This document shows positions 18,776-27,781 of a stretch of DNA of 64,000 bases, in pieces. How positions within the stretch are numbered: position 1 is the stretch's first letter; the number at the start of each line of letters is the position of its first letter. Both the position numbers and the translations under genes were made by a program. The stretch lies in contig NZ_MUKN01000010.1 in NCBI RefSeq assembly GCF_001995175.1, positions 1-64,000 of the forward strand. The letters run 5' to 3'. Under the pieces are notes generated by a model. That model ran no database searches, was not told the DNA's origin, and saw only the letters and a list, made by a program, of their open reading frames with translations. The stretch is from Rathayibacter rhapontici. Its GTDB lineage: Bacteria; Actinomycetota; Actinomycetes; Actinomycetales; Microbacteriaceae.

Positions 18776-20215
18776 ATGACGGCATCCGGAACCACGCGCA
18801 TCCTCATCCTCGGCGGCGGGTACGTCGGCCTCTACACGGCGTGGGGGCTCGAGAAGCGCCGGGGACTCGCTCCGATCGACGTCACGGTCGTCGAGCCCAA
18901 CCCCTACATGACCTACCAGCCGCTGCTGCCTGAGGTCGCCGGCGGGCACGTGCAGCCCCGGCACGTGACCGTCCCGCTGATCTCGGCCCTCAAGCGCACG
19001 CGTGTGATCCGCGGAGCGATCACCGGAGTGAGCCTCGAGGAGCGCAGCGCCACGGTCGCCGCGCTCGACGGCTCGACGCGCACCCTCGCCTTCGACCAGG
19101 TGGTCTTCGCCCTGGGCGCCGTCACGCGCACCTTCCCGACCCCCGGGCTCGCCGAGCACGGCATCGGCTTCAAGACCCTCGAGGAGGCTGCGCACCTGCG
19201 CGACCGCGTCATCGAGAACATCGCGCGGGCGGCGCTCACGACCGATCCGGCGGAGCGCCGGCGACTGCTCACCTTCGTCTTCGTCGGCGGGGGCTACACG
19301 GGCGTCGAGGCGCTGAGCGAGCTGCTCGACCTCAGCCGTCGCACGCTCGCCGCGCAGCCCTCGCTCTCGATGGGGGACGTGACCTGGCACCTCGTCGAGG
19401 CGCTCGACCGGGTCGCGCCCGAGGTCGGCCCCGAGCTCTCGAAGTGGACGCTCGAGCACCTGCGCGCCCGCGGCGTGCACGTGCACCTGAAGACCACGAT
19501 GCCCTCCTGCGAGGACGGCGTCGTCGAGCTCTCGAGCGGCGAGCGGATCCCGTCGGCGACCATCGTCTGGACGGCCGGGGTGAAGCCCAACCCGGTCCTC
19601 GACGCCACGGACGCGCCCCGGGGCCCGCGCGGGCACGTGATGGCGGATGCGCGGCTGCGCGTGATCCGCGGGGACGGCACCCCGGTGCCCGGCGCGTGGG
19701 CGGCCGGCGACGGTGCGCAGATCCCGGACCTCACCTCCGAGAAGCAGCCGGCGTACTACCCGCCGAACGCGCAGAACGCGGTCCGCCAGGCCAAGCTGCT
19801 CGCGGCGAACATCATCGCCGACCTCACCGGCGGCACCGTCGAGGAGTACCGGCACGTCTCCGTCGGCACCGTCGCGGAGTACGGCATCGGCAAGGGCGCG
19901 GGCGTGATCAAGGGCGTCAAGCTGCGCGGCCCGCTCGCCTGGCTCGCCCACCGGGCCTACCACGGAGCGGCGATGCCGACCCTGGACCGCAAGTGGCGCG
20001 TGATCTCGGGCTGGCTGGTCGACGCGATCGGCTCGCGCGACCTCTCGCCGATGAGTGCGACGCAGGATCCGCGCCGGGCCTTCCGCGAGTCGGCGGAGGC
20101 GACCGACCGGGCGGCGGCCGAGAAGGCGGCGCAGAAGGAAGCCGAGAGCGGCGGCCACGAGAGCGGCGAGCAGCAGAGCGGCGCCGACAAGGCGAGTGCC
20201 GCGACGGAGTCCTGA
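18776..20215 (+). CDS. ndh: Type II NADH dehydrogenase (NDH-2)
   Basis: A single-subunit flavoprotein that passes electrons from NADH to menaquinone without pumping protons. It has 479 residues. An FAD-binding GGGYVGLYTAWGLEK motif (about 14-28) is near the start, YMTYQPLLPEVAGG follows, and a second Rossmann motif FVGGGYTGVEALSEL binds NADH. AAGDGAQIPD and an amphipathic region near 385-405 (LRGPLAWLAHRAYHG) support membrane attachment. The Lys/Glu/Ala-rich tail is unconserved. GAAGGGA before the ATG fixes the start. Confidence 0.88.
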   Translation: MTASGTTRILILGGGYVGLYTAWGLEKRRGLAPIDVTVVEPNPYMTYQPLLPEVAGGHVQPRHVTVPLISALKRTRVIRGAITGVSLEERSATVAALDGSTRTLAFDQVVFALGAVTRTFPTPGLAEHGIGFKTLEEAAHLRDRVIENIARAALTTDPAERRRLLTFVFVGGGYTGVEALSELLDLSRRTLAAQPSLSMGDVTWHLVEALDRVAPEVGPELSKWTLEHLRARGVHVHLKTTMPSCEDGVVELSSGERIPSATIVWTAGVKPNPVLDATDAPRGPRGHVMADARLRVIRGDGTPVPGAWAAGDGAQIPDLTSEKQPAYYPPNAQNAVRQAKLLAANIIADLTGGTVEEYRHVSVGTVAEYGIGKGAGVIKGVKLRGPLAWLAHRAYHGAAMPTLDRKWRVISGWLVDAIGSRDLSPMSATQDPRRAFRESAEATDRAAAEKAAQKEAESGGHESGEQQSGADKASAATES

Positions 20216-20234
20216 GCGACCCGGCGCGCCTCGA

Positions 20235-21227
20235 TCAGACCCGGCGGCGCGGCTTCAGCCGCACCGTCGGGAGGGTCGGCGCCGGGAGGGCGCGGCCGTC
20301 GTAGCCGGTGACGGTGCCGAACGGGCCCGCGGGGTCCCCTCCGCCGATCACGTCGGCCTGCCAGCGCTCACGCGCGGCCTCGATGTCGTCGTGGCGTCGG
20401 CCGACGAAGTTCCACCACATCACGAGGTCCTCCTCGAAGGGCTCGCCGCCGATCAGGACGACGCGTCCGCCCGCGTCGCCGACCGACAGGCGCAGGGCCT
20501 GCGGGCCGGGCGCGACGTAGGCCAGATCGGACCGCGCGACCTCGACCCCCTCGATGACGACCGGGCCGGAGTCGACCAGCACGCCGTGCTCCCAGCCCGT
20601 GTCGACCGGCAGGTCGATCGACGCCCCCGGCTCGAGGTCGATCTGCGCGGCGAGGAGCGGAGTGAAGGTGCTCGCGGGCACCGAGGCGCCCAGCATCCCT
20701 CCGACGAACACGCGGACCACCGCGCCCGGCAGATCGACGCGGACGCCGCGGTGGTGCTCGAAGAACGGGGCGATGCCCCTGGCGCTCTCGGGCAGGGCGA
20801 CCCACAGCTGCATGCCGTGCAGCACGGGAGCGCCGCCCGTCGAGACCTCGGAGTGCGAGATGCCGCTGCCCGCGGTCATCAGGTTGAGCTCGCCCGGCCG
20901 CACGAGCTGGTGGCTCCCGACGCTGTCGCGGTGGTCGATCTCGCCCTCGAACAGCCAGCTGACGGTCTGGAGCCCGGTGTGCGGGTGCGGAGGCACGTCC
21001 ATCCCGGCCTCCTCGCCCAGCGTCACCGGCCCGTAGTGGTCGGCGAAGCACCAGGCGCCGATGGTCGACCGCGAGCGCTGCGGAAGAGTGCGCCGCACCT
21101 CGATGGCGCGCGGGCCCCCGAGGGGCACGAGGCGCGCCTCCAGGACCTCGACGCCGGGAGAGCCGACCGCCGCGCCGCGGGCGGAGGGCACCGGGTGCTC
21201 GTCCGGGTGCTTCTCCAGGTTGCTCAT
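20235..21227 (-). CDS. Pirin family protein
   Basis: A 330-residue bicupin protein. The N-terminal cupin has the pirin metal-site sequence PPHPHTGLQTVSWLFEGEIDHRDS, with histidines and a glutamate for iron, and LMTAGSGISHSE afterwards. Some bacterial pirins show quercetinase activity; others bind regulatory partners. The C-terminus ends in a basic LKPRRRV. The gene converges on ndh with 19 bases between and starts from a leaderless promoter. Confidence 0.88.
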   Translation of the reverse strand: MSNLEKHPDEHPVPSARGAAVGSPGVEVLEARLVPLGGPRAIEVRRTLPQRSRSTIGAWCFADHYGPVTLGEEAGMDVPPHPHTGLQTVSWLFEGEIDHRDSVGSHQLVRPGELNLMTAGSGISHSEVSTGGAPVLHGMQLWVALPESARGIAPFFEHHRGVRVDLPGAVVRVFVGGMLGASVPASTFTPLLAAQIDLEPGASIDLPVDTGWEHGVLVDSGPVVIEGVEVARSDLAYVAPGPQALRLSVGDAGGRVVLIGGEPFEEDLVMWWNFVGRRHDDIEAARERWQADVIGGGDPAGPFGTVTGYDGRALPAPTLPTVRLKPRRRV

Positions 21228-21239
21228 GCGGGAAGTGTA
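21228..21239 (-). promoter_or_regulatory. -10 box of a leaderless pirin transcript
   Basis: On the minus strand TACACT (21239-21234) is followed by six bases and the ATG at 21227, the same spacing as at hpt and panC. Confidence 0.55.
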
Positions 21240-21288
21240 TGCCTGCGCATGGAGCTGCGGAGGAGCGCCGGGGATCCGCTGAGGAGCA

Positions 21289-22649
21289 TCAGGGGACGCT
21301 GCAGGCGGGCTCCGCCGGCACGGAGGACAGCGGCTCGGCGGGAACGGTGACCGCGGGTGCCTGCACCGGCGCCCCCGCCTCCGGTACCTCGATCACCGTC
21401 GCGTCGACTCCACCGCCGCCGGCGATGGTGGCGGCCACGGTGCGATGGACGAGTGCCGTGTCGGGCTGCTCGGGCAGCGTGAGGGGGAGGCCGAGCTCCA
21501 CGCGCACGAACGGGTGCTCCCGGGCGCTGACGGCGAGGCGGGCGAGTGCGGGGAGGGACGCGGCGGGCAGGCTCGTGGAGACGTTCTCACCGCCCGCGCG
21601 GGCGAGGGCGTCGAAGCGGGTCAGGACCGTGAGCGGGTCGGCCTGGCGGAACAGGGCGGCCTGCAGACAGCCCTGCCGCTCGGAGCGGTCCGCGTCCGAG
21701 GTGTTCACGCGCGAGCGGGCGAACCAGAGCGCCTCACTGCCGTCGAGGTGCTGGAGCCCGACCGGGAGGGGCGGCCCGTACTCCACGGGGCGGCCGCTGC
21801 CGTCGTCGGGCACGCCCGCCTGCAGGACGGGCCGGTTCACGACGACCGAGACTCCGCCGAGGGCGTCGACGAGATCGACGAATCCCCTCATTCGGATCGA
21901 GACGGTCGCCGAGACCGGCAGACCCGTGAAGCCCTCGACCGCGTCGCGCATCGCATCCGCACCCGGGTCCTCACTGCCGGGGTAGAGCTCCGGATGCTCG
22001 ATCCCGTACTGGTAGGTGTGATTGATGCCGCAGCCGGCGAGGCAGCGGGTGCCCTCCGGCAGGGCGCGGGCGAGGGCCGAGCCGGCGGGGTACAGGAAGT
22101 TCGCGGCGGTGCGCGGGATCCCGAACAGCACGCTCCGGCCGGTCACCGCGTCGACGCTGACCAGGGTCAGGGAGTCGGGCAGCAGCACCTGGTCGCGCAG
22201 CGGATCCTCGTCGATCCCCATCACCAGGACGTTGTACCGGCCGTCGACGGGCTCGGCCCCTGCGCCGGAGGCGGAGATCGCGGTCAGGAGGCGGTGCTGC
22301 GCCGAGACGGTCGAGACCCACCAGGTCGTCGCTCCGAGGGGCATCAGGACGGCGAGCGCGGTGACGAGAGCGAGGGCGGTCGCCGGAGCACGGCCGCGGC
22401 GGGCGAGCACGGCGGCGGCGACCGGACCGGACGCCCAGATCAGCCCGACGAGCAGGCCGCCGACGCCGAGCAGCCGAAGTGCGCGGGTGTCGGTCGCGAG
22501 GCACACGAGGCGCGGGGATCGCGCAGCACGACCAGGGCCGCCGCGGCGATCGCCACGACCGTCGCGAGGCCGACGGCCGCGCGGACGGCGGCCGCGCGCG
22601 GTCGACCGAGCAGCCGATGGCCCAGCCCGGGCACGACGGAGGCGAGCAC
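21289..22649 (-). CDS. LytR-CpsA-Psr (LCP) family cell-wall ligase, frameshifted as read
   Basis: LCP proteins attach wall teichoic acids or other glycopolymers to peptidoglycan on the outer face of the membrane. The LCP core is visible: VLVMGIDEDPLRDQVLLPDSLTLVSVD, RSVLFGIPRTA, MRGFVDLVDALGGVSVVV and WFARSRVNTSDADRSERQ, with the lipid-phosphate-binding arginines. The frame breaks near 22509-22511; one added base joins an upstream frame that supplies further membrane helices, giving about 453 residues with roughly four helices. From 22506 alone the protein would lack the first helix. The Pro/Ala-rich C-terminus is a spacer. Confidence 0.82.
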
Positions 22650-22735
22650 CGCCAGGAGTGCTCGCCTCGTGCTGATCGGAGCGGACGGGCCGGAGTGCTC
22701 GCGCAGCTCGGGTCCGACCGCTCCGTCGTCGTGCG

Positions 22736-23731
22736 TCAGACGCTCGCGCTGCGGCGTCGGGCGACCAGGAGGCCTCCGGCGCCGGCGGCGAGCAGCAGGC
22801 CGGCCAGCAGTGCTCCCGTGCCCGCCTCGGCGCCCGTCTCGGCGAGGTGCGCGCCGGGCTTCGAGCCGGGCTTCGAGCCGGTGTGCGCGACGGGTGCCGC
22901 GGCGACGGGCGTGGTGGCGGGCGCTGCGGTCGGAGTCGTCTCGGGAGCCGCGGCGGCGCCTCCGTCGAGGGTCGCGGTGGTGAGGATCCGGCCGTAGCCG
23001 TCCATCAGGGCCACCGTGCGGGGGTCGGCCGTGTACTCGGCGCCGATCGTGGTCGTGACGGAGCCGCCCGCGATCGTCGAGGCGCCGATCGTGGCCCGCT
23101 CGGAGTAGACGATCGTGGTGGTCTGCTGGCCGTCGAGATCACCCGGCGTCGCCCAGTCGAGGTCCGAGAAGGTGAGATCGAACGGCACGCCGACGGTGTA
23201 GCTCTCGGGCGCGACCGAGGCGAGCGTGAACGGGACGATGTACGGCTCGAAGCTGCTGAAGGCCGGGGCGACGACGGACGGGACCGCTCCGTCGACGACA
23301 GCGGTGCCCGCCTCCGGATCCACGTCGTACTCGATCTCGCCGCCGCGGTAGACGGAGGCGGTCGCGTCGGGCTCGGGCAGCTCGAGACCGGTGTGCGGGG
23401 CGCTCGGGCTGAAGAAGTACAGGTTGACGGGACCGGCGAAGTTGACGACCCGTGCGGATCCCTCGGCGTCGAGAGAGGCCTTCCGGATCGTCCAGACGCC
23501 CCCGTTCTCGTAGCCCGCGATGGAGCGGGGCGTCTGCGCCTGGACGAAGACGTCGTACCCGGCGTAGTCGGGTCCTGCGTCGACGGTGATGCCGCCCCCG
23601 TTGTACTCGAAGATCTCCTCGCCCTCGACGCCGGCGACAGAAGTGGCGGCTGCAGCGGGCGATGCCGCCGCGAGGACGAGGCCGACGGCGAGGAGCGCGC
23701 TGCCGAGCAGCGGACGGGTGGTGCGGTTCAT
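22736..23731 (-). CDS. LAETG-type sortase-anchored surface protein
   Basis: A 331-residue secreted protein of unknown binding function. The signal peptide is about 1-30 (RPLLGSALLAVGLVLAAASPAAAA). The body is beta-rich with many Thr/Val/Gly residues. An Ala/Pro/Thr linker leads to HLAETG, a hydrophobic helix and a final RRRSASV, the classic cell-wall sorting signal. LAxTG is the preferred motif of actinobacterial class E sortases, which gives the anchoring route. No sortase gene is in the window. The frame extends upstream to 23890, but GGGGGA before the ATG at 23731 and the signal peptide fix this start. Confidence 0.82.
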   Translation of the reverse strand: MNRTTRPLLGSALLAVGLVLAAASPAAAATSVAGVEGEEIFEYNGGGITVDAGPDYAGYDVFVQAQTPRSIAGYENGGVWTIRKASLDAEGSARVVNFAGPVNLYFFSPSAPHTGLELPEPDATASVYRGGEIEYDVDPEAGTAVVDGAVPSVVAPAFSSFEPYIVPFTLASVAPESYTVGVPFDLTFSDLDWATPGDLDGQQTTTIVYSERATIGASTIAGGSVTTTIGAEYTADPRTVALMDGYGRILTTATLDGGAAAAPETTPTAAPATTPVAAAPVAHTGSKPGSKPGAHLAETGAEAGTGALLAGLLLAAGAGGLLVARRRSASV

Positions 23732-23983
23732 GCGGACGATTCCCCCGGAGATGCGGCGCCTCCCCCGCGGAGGCGCGTCGCCATCCTGGCGCCGTCGAGC
23801 GTCCCGTGCATCCTCCGTCGGACGGATGATGCGCATCCGGGACATCGCGTCCCGGAGCCCGCATCGCCGGGCCTCCCCGATCGGCTGCACGCCCAGGGCG
23901 AACAGGGGGTCCGACCCGGGGGAGCGCTGGTTACAGTCGTCCTATCGGAGCCCACCCCTGCGGGTTCCGTAGGGAGTGACAGC

Positions 23984-26494
23984 ATGTTCGAGAGATTCAC
24001 CGATCGCGCACGGCGCGTCGTCGTCCTGGCCCAGGAAGAGGCCAAGATGCTCAATCACAACTACATCGGCACCGAGCACATCCTGCTCGGGCTGATCCAC
24101 GAGGGCGAGGGAGTGGCCGCCAAGGCGCTCGAGTCCCTCGGCATCTCGCTCGACGCAGTGCGCGAGCAGGTCCAGGACATCATCGGCCAGGGGCAGCAGC
24201 AGCCGACGGGCCACATCCCGTTCACGCCGCGCGCCAAGAAGGTGCTCGAGCTCTCGCTCCGCGAGGCTCTGCAGCTCGGCCACAACTACATCGGCACCGA
24301 GCACATCCTGCTCGGGCTCATCCGCGAGGGCGAGGGCGTCGCCGCACAGGTGCTCGTCAAGCTCGGCGCCGACCTCAACCGCGTGCGCCAGCAGGTCATC
24401 CAGCTCCTGTCCGGCTACCAGGGCAAGGAGCAGGTCGCGGTCGGAGGAGAGCAGCAGCAGCCCCAGGGCGGCTCGCAGATCCTCGACCAGTTCGGGCGCA
24501 ACCTCACGCAGGCCGCGCGCGACAACAAGCTCGACCCGGTCATCGGGCGCGAGAAGGAGATCGAGCGCGTGATGCAGATCCTCTCGCGCCGCTCCAAGAA
24601 CAACCCGGTCCTGATCGGCGAGCCCGGCGTCGGCAAGACCGCCGTCGTCGAGGGCCTCGCCCAGGCGATCGTGCGCGGCGACGTGCCCGAGACGCTCAAG
24701 GACAAGCAGCTCTACACGCTCGACCTCGGCTCGCTCATCGCCGGCTCCCGCTACCGCGGGGACTTCGAGGAGCGCCTGAAGAAGGTGACGAAGGAGATCC
24801 GCACCCGCGGCGACATCATCACCTTCATCGACGAGATCCACACCCTCGTCGGCGCAGGGGCCGCGGAGGGCGCGATCGACGCCGCCTCGATCCTCAAGCC
24901 GCTGCTCGCCCGCGGCGAGCTGCAGACGATCGGCGCGACCACGCTCGACGAGTACCGCAAGCACTTCGAGAAGGACGCCGCGCTCGAGCGCCGCTTCCAG
25001 CCGATCCAGGTGGCGGAGCCGTCGCTGCCTCACACGATCAACATCCTCAAGGGCCTGCGCGACCGCTACGAGGCGCACCACAAGGTGTCCATCACCGACG
25101 GTGCGATCGTCTCGGCCGCGAACCTCGCCGACCGCTACATCAGCGACCGCTTCCTCCCGGACAAGGCCATCGACCTGATCGACGAGGCCGGCGCACGCCT
25201 GCGCCTCTCGATCCTGTCGGCCCCGCCGGAGCTGCGCGACTTCGACGACCGCATCGCCGTCGTCCGCGCCGCGAAGGAGGCCGCGATCGAGGACCAGGAC
25301 TTCGAGAAGGCCGCGTCGCTCCGCGACGAGGAGAAGCAGCTGCTCGGTGAGCGCCTGCGCCTGGAGAAGAAGTGGAAGTCGGGCGACGTCAAGGCGACCG
25401 GTGTCGTCGACGAGGGCCTGATCGCCGAGGTCCTCGCCCAGGCGACCGGCATCCCGGTGTTCAAGCTGACCGAGGAGGAGTCCTCGCGGCTCGTCTTCAT
25501 GGAGAAGGCGCTGCACCAGCGCGTCATCGGCCAGGAGGAGGCCATCGCGGCCCTCTCGCGCACCATCCGCCGCACCCGCGCGGGTCTGAAGGACCCCAAG
25601 CGCCCCTCCGGATCGTTCATCTTCGCCGGCCCCACGGGCGTCGGCAAGACGGAGCTCGCGAAGGCCCTCGCCGAGTTCCTGTTCGACGACGAGGACGCGA
25701 TGATCTCGCTCGACATGTCGGAGTACGGCGAGAAGCACACCGTCTCGCGGCTCTTCGGCGCCCCTCCCGGGTTCGTCGGCTTCGAGGAGGGCGGCCAGCT
25801 CACCGAGAAGGTCCGCCGCAAGCCCTTCAGCGTGGTCCTGTTCGACGAGATCGAGAAGGCGCACCCCGACATCTTCAACTCGCTCCTCCAGATCCTGGAG
25901 GAGGGACGCCTGACCGACGGTCAGGGCCGGGTGGTCGACTTCAAGAACACCGTCATCATCATGACCACCAACCTCGGCGCGCGCGACATCGCGGGCGGCC
26001 CGGTCGGCTTCCAGATCGAGGGCGACAACGCCACCGGCTACGACCGCATGAAGGGCAAGGTCAACGAGGAGCTCAAGAAGCACTTCAAGCCCGAGTTCCT
26101 CAACCGCGTGGACGACGTCATCGTCTTCCCGCAGCTGTCCAAGCCCGAGCTGCTCCAGATCGTGGACCTGTTCATCAAGCGCCTGGGCGACCGCCTGCTC
26201 GACCGCGACATGACCGTCGAGCTGACGCAGCCGGCGAAGGAGCGCCTCATCGAGGTCGGGTTCGACCCGGCCCTCGGTGCCCGCCCCCTCCGCCGTGCGA
26301 TCCAGCGCGAGATCGAGGACCAGCTGTCCGAGCAGATCCTGCACGGCCAGCTCGGCTCCGGAGACCACATCCACGTGGACTTCGCCGAGGGGAAGTTCGT
26401 CTTCACGACGACTCCGCGCCTCATCTCGATCAGCGCCGGTGCGACGACCGGGGCGGCGACCGCCGGCCCGGCGACGCCCGACCTGATGGCGTAG
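23984..26494 (+). CDS. clpC: ATP-dependent Clp protease ATP-binding subunit ClpC
   Basis: ClpC is a class I Hsp100 unfoldase that feeds proteins to ClpP1P2 and is normally essential in actinobacteria. It has 836 residues. The N-domain carries two copies of the [14 protein letters not shown] repeat (about 25-40 and 100-115). The first ATPase module has GEPGVGKTA, a short UVR/M-domain follows ([19 protein letters not shown]), and the second module has GPTGVGKTE and a C-terminal sensor 2 [15 protein letters not shown] seven bases before the ATG fixes the start. The upstream 252 bases hold its promoter. Confidence 0.96.
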   Translation: MFERFTDRARRVVVLAQEEAKMLNHNYIGTEHILLGLIHEGEGVAAKALESLGISLDAVREQVQDIIGQGQQQPTGHIPFTPRAKKVLELSLREALQLGHNYIGTEHILLGLIREGEGVAAQVLVKLGADLNRVRQQVIQLLSGYQGKEQVAVGGEQQQPQGGSQILDQFGRNLTQAARDNKLDPVIGREKEIERVMQILSRRSKNNPVLIGEPGVGKTAVVEGLAQAIVRGDVPETLKDKQLYTLDLGSLIAGSRYRGDFEERLKKVTKEIRTRGDIITFIDEIHTLVGAGAAEGAIDAASILKPLLARGELQTIGATTLDEYRKHFEKDAALERRFQPIQVAEPSLPHTINILKGLRDRYEAHHKVSITDGAIVSAANLADRYISDRFLPDKAIDLIDEAGARLRLSILSAPPELRDFDDRIAVVRAAKEAAIEDQDFEKAASLRDEEKQLLGERLRLEKKWKSGDVKATGVVDEGLIAEVLAQATGIPVFKLTEEESSRLVFMEKALHQRVIGQEEAIAALSRTIRRTRAGLKDPKRPSGSFIFAGPTGVGKTELAKALAEFLFDDEDAMISLDMSEYGEKHTVSRLFGAPPGFVGFEEGGQLTEKVRRKPFSVVLFDEIEKAHPDIFNSLLQILEEGRLTDGQGRVVDFKNTVIIMTTNLGARDIAGGPVGFQIEGDNATGYDRMKGKVNEELKKHFKPEFLNRVDDVIVFPQLSKPELLQIVDLFIKRLGDRLLDRDMTVELTQPAKERLIEVGFDPALGARPLRRAIQREIEDQLSEQILHGQLGSGDHIHVDFAEGKFVFTTTPRLISISAGATTGAATAGPATPDLMA

Positions 26495-26503
26495 CACCGC
26501 ATC

Positions 26504-26554
26504 ACGACGACGAGCCCGTGCCCCTCTCCGGAGGGGGCGGGCTCGTCGTCGTTT
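26504..26554 (+). terminator. Terminator after clpC
   Basis: ACGACGACGAGCCCG (26504-26518) pairs exactly with CGGGCTCGTCGTCGT (26538-26552), with a smaller CCCCTCTCCGGAGGGG hairpin in the loop and TTT after the stem. It lies just after the clpC stop and before the next promoter. Confidence 0.85.
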
Positions 26555-26559
26555 CGCCC

Positions 26560-26571
26560 TACGCTTGTCCA
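26560..26571 (+). promoter_or_regulatory. -10 box of a leaderless transcript
   Basis: TACGCT at 26560-26565, six bases, then the ATG of the acetyltransferase gene. It lies immediately after the clpC terminator. Confidence 0.6.
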
Positions 26572-27081
26572 ATGGCCGATTGGAAGTACCCGGTGCGCCG
26601 GGCGCGCACGAGCGACGTCCCCTTCATCCAGGAGCTGAGCGAGCCCCTGGTCAACGAGCGGATCCTCCTGGGCAAGGACCGAGTGGTGCTGTACGGCGCG
26701 GTGCAGGAGTTCCGCATCGCCGAGGACGGCGAGGGCAACGCGATCGGCTGCGGCGCGCTGCACGTGATGTGGGACGACATCGCCGAGGTGCGCACCCTCG
26801 CCGTGACGCAGGACTGGCTGGGCCGCGGAGTCGGCCACCACATCCTGGAGCGGCTCGAGAACGACGCGCGCGAACTGGGGCTCAAGCGCCTGTTCTGCCT
26901 GACCTTCGAAGTCGACTTCTTCCGGAGCCACGGCTACGCGCCGATCGGCGAGAAGGTCGTCGACCCCGAGGTGTACGCCGAGCTGCTCCGCTCTCCCGAC
27001 GAGGGTGTCGCGGAGTTCCTCGACCTCGCTCGCGTGAAGCCGAACACGCTCGGCAACACCCGCATGCTGAAGACGCTCTGA
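26572..27081 (+). CDS. GNAT family amino-acid N-acetyltransferase
   Basis: A 169-residue acetyl-CoA-dependent acetyltransferase. The CoA-binding loop is DWLGRGVGHHILERLENDARELG (Q/R-x-x-G-x-G/A core, about 82-104), and VRTLAVTQ is the strand before it. LKRLFCLTFEVDFFRSHGYAPI closes the fold. The sequence resembles stand-alone ArgA-type N-acetylglutamate synthases of actinobacteria (MSxVRRARTSDVPFI... start and KPNTLGNTRML end), so a role in arginine synthesis is plausible, but no arg genes are nearby. Confidence 0.78.
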   Translation: MADWKYPVRRARTSDVPFIQELSEPLVNERILLGKDRVVLYGAVQEFRIAEDGEGNAIGCGALHVMWDDIAEVRTLAVTQDWLGRGVGHHILERLENDARELGLKRLFCLTFEVDFFRSHGYAPIGEKVVDPEVYAELLRSPDEGVAEFLDLARVKPNTLGNTRMLKTL

Positions 27082-27095
27082 CGGCTGCGGCGTCG

Positions 27096-27107
27096 TAGCC
27101 TGTTCCG
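27096..27107 (+). promoter_or_regulatory. -10 box of a leaderless transcript
   Basis: TAGCCT at 27096-27101 is followed by six bases and the GTG start of the next gene. Confidence 0.55.
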
Positions 27108-27725
27108 GTGACTCCGCCGCCCCGCCGCCTGCCCTCCCGGGTGTACCGCAGGCGCAGGGCCGGCGTGCTGCTGGCGCTGCTCGTGATCGTGGTCGGCGTG
27201 GCCGTGCTGCTGTCGCTCCAGCCGTGGGCGGGATCGCGGCCGGCGGCCGACGGCACGGGCCCGTCGACCAGTCCGCTGCCCACGCTCTACCCCTCGACCA
27301 TGCCGTCGGCATCGGGAGCCGTGCCGGACTGCACCGCCGACATGGTCGCGGTGACGGCGGTCACGGACTCGACGAGCTACTCCTCGGATGAGAATCCGCA
27401 GCTCTCGCTCTCGCTCGCCAACATCTCGAGCTCGGACTGCGTGATCAACGCGGGGACGTCGCAGCAGGTCTTCACCATCACGAGCGGCTCGGACCCGATC
27501 TGGTCCTCGACCGACTGCCAGACCGGCGCCTCCGATCTGGACGTGCTGCTGCAGTCGGGCCGCACGGTGACCGGGAGCCCGATCACCTGGGACCGCACCC
27601 GCTCCTCGCCCGACACGTGCGACGGCGGACGCGAGGCGGTCGCCGCCGAGGGTGCCGCGTACTCGCTCTCGGTGTCGATCGCGGGCATCCCGTCCGGGTC
27701 GACGACGCAGTTCCTGCTGCGGTAA
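27108..27725 (+). CDS. Membrane-anchored secreted protein, unknown function
   Basis: A 205-residue protein. A basic N-terminus is followed by one membrane helix (about 21-40, AGVLLALLVIVVGVAVLLSL), then a Pro/Ser/Thr linker and an extracellular beta-rich domain with four cysteines (C70, C105, C136 and C162 approximately), likely in two disulfides. The domain pattern, with LSLSLANISSSDCVINAG, resembles DUF4232-like or other Ig-like extracellular domains, but I cannot name it. It is followed after 56 bases by the DUF2207 gene with its own promoter. Confidence 0.65.
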   Translation: MTPPPRRLPSRVYRRRRAGVLLALLVIVVGVAVLLSLQPWAGSRPAADGTGPSTSPLPTLYPSTMPSASGAVPDCTADMVAVTAVTDSTSYSSDENPQLSLSLANISSSDCVINAGTSQQVFTITSGSDPIWSSTDCQTGASDLDVLLQSGRTVTGSPITWDRTRSSPDTCDGGREAVAAEGAAYSLSVSIAGIPSGSTTQFLLR

Positions 27726-27768
27726 CGTCTCGCCCGCTCGGCGGACGCGGCGGGCCACGTCCCGCGCC

Positions 27769-27781
27769 TACGCTCGGGGAC
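27769..27781 (+). promoter_or_regulatory. -10 box of a leaderless transcript
   Basis: TACGCT at 27769-27774, seven bases, then the ATG of the DUF2207 gene. Confidence 0.55.

Noticed and set aside
23732-23890. N-terminal extension of the LAETG protein to 23890
   Set aside because: The added residues are Arg-rich and would bury the signal peptide; the ATG at 23731 has a good GGGGGA ribosome site.
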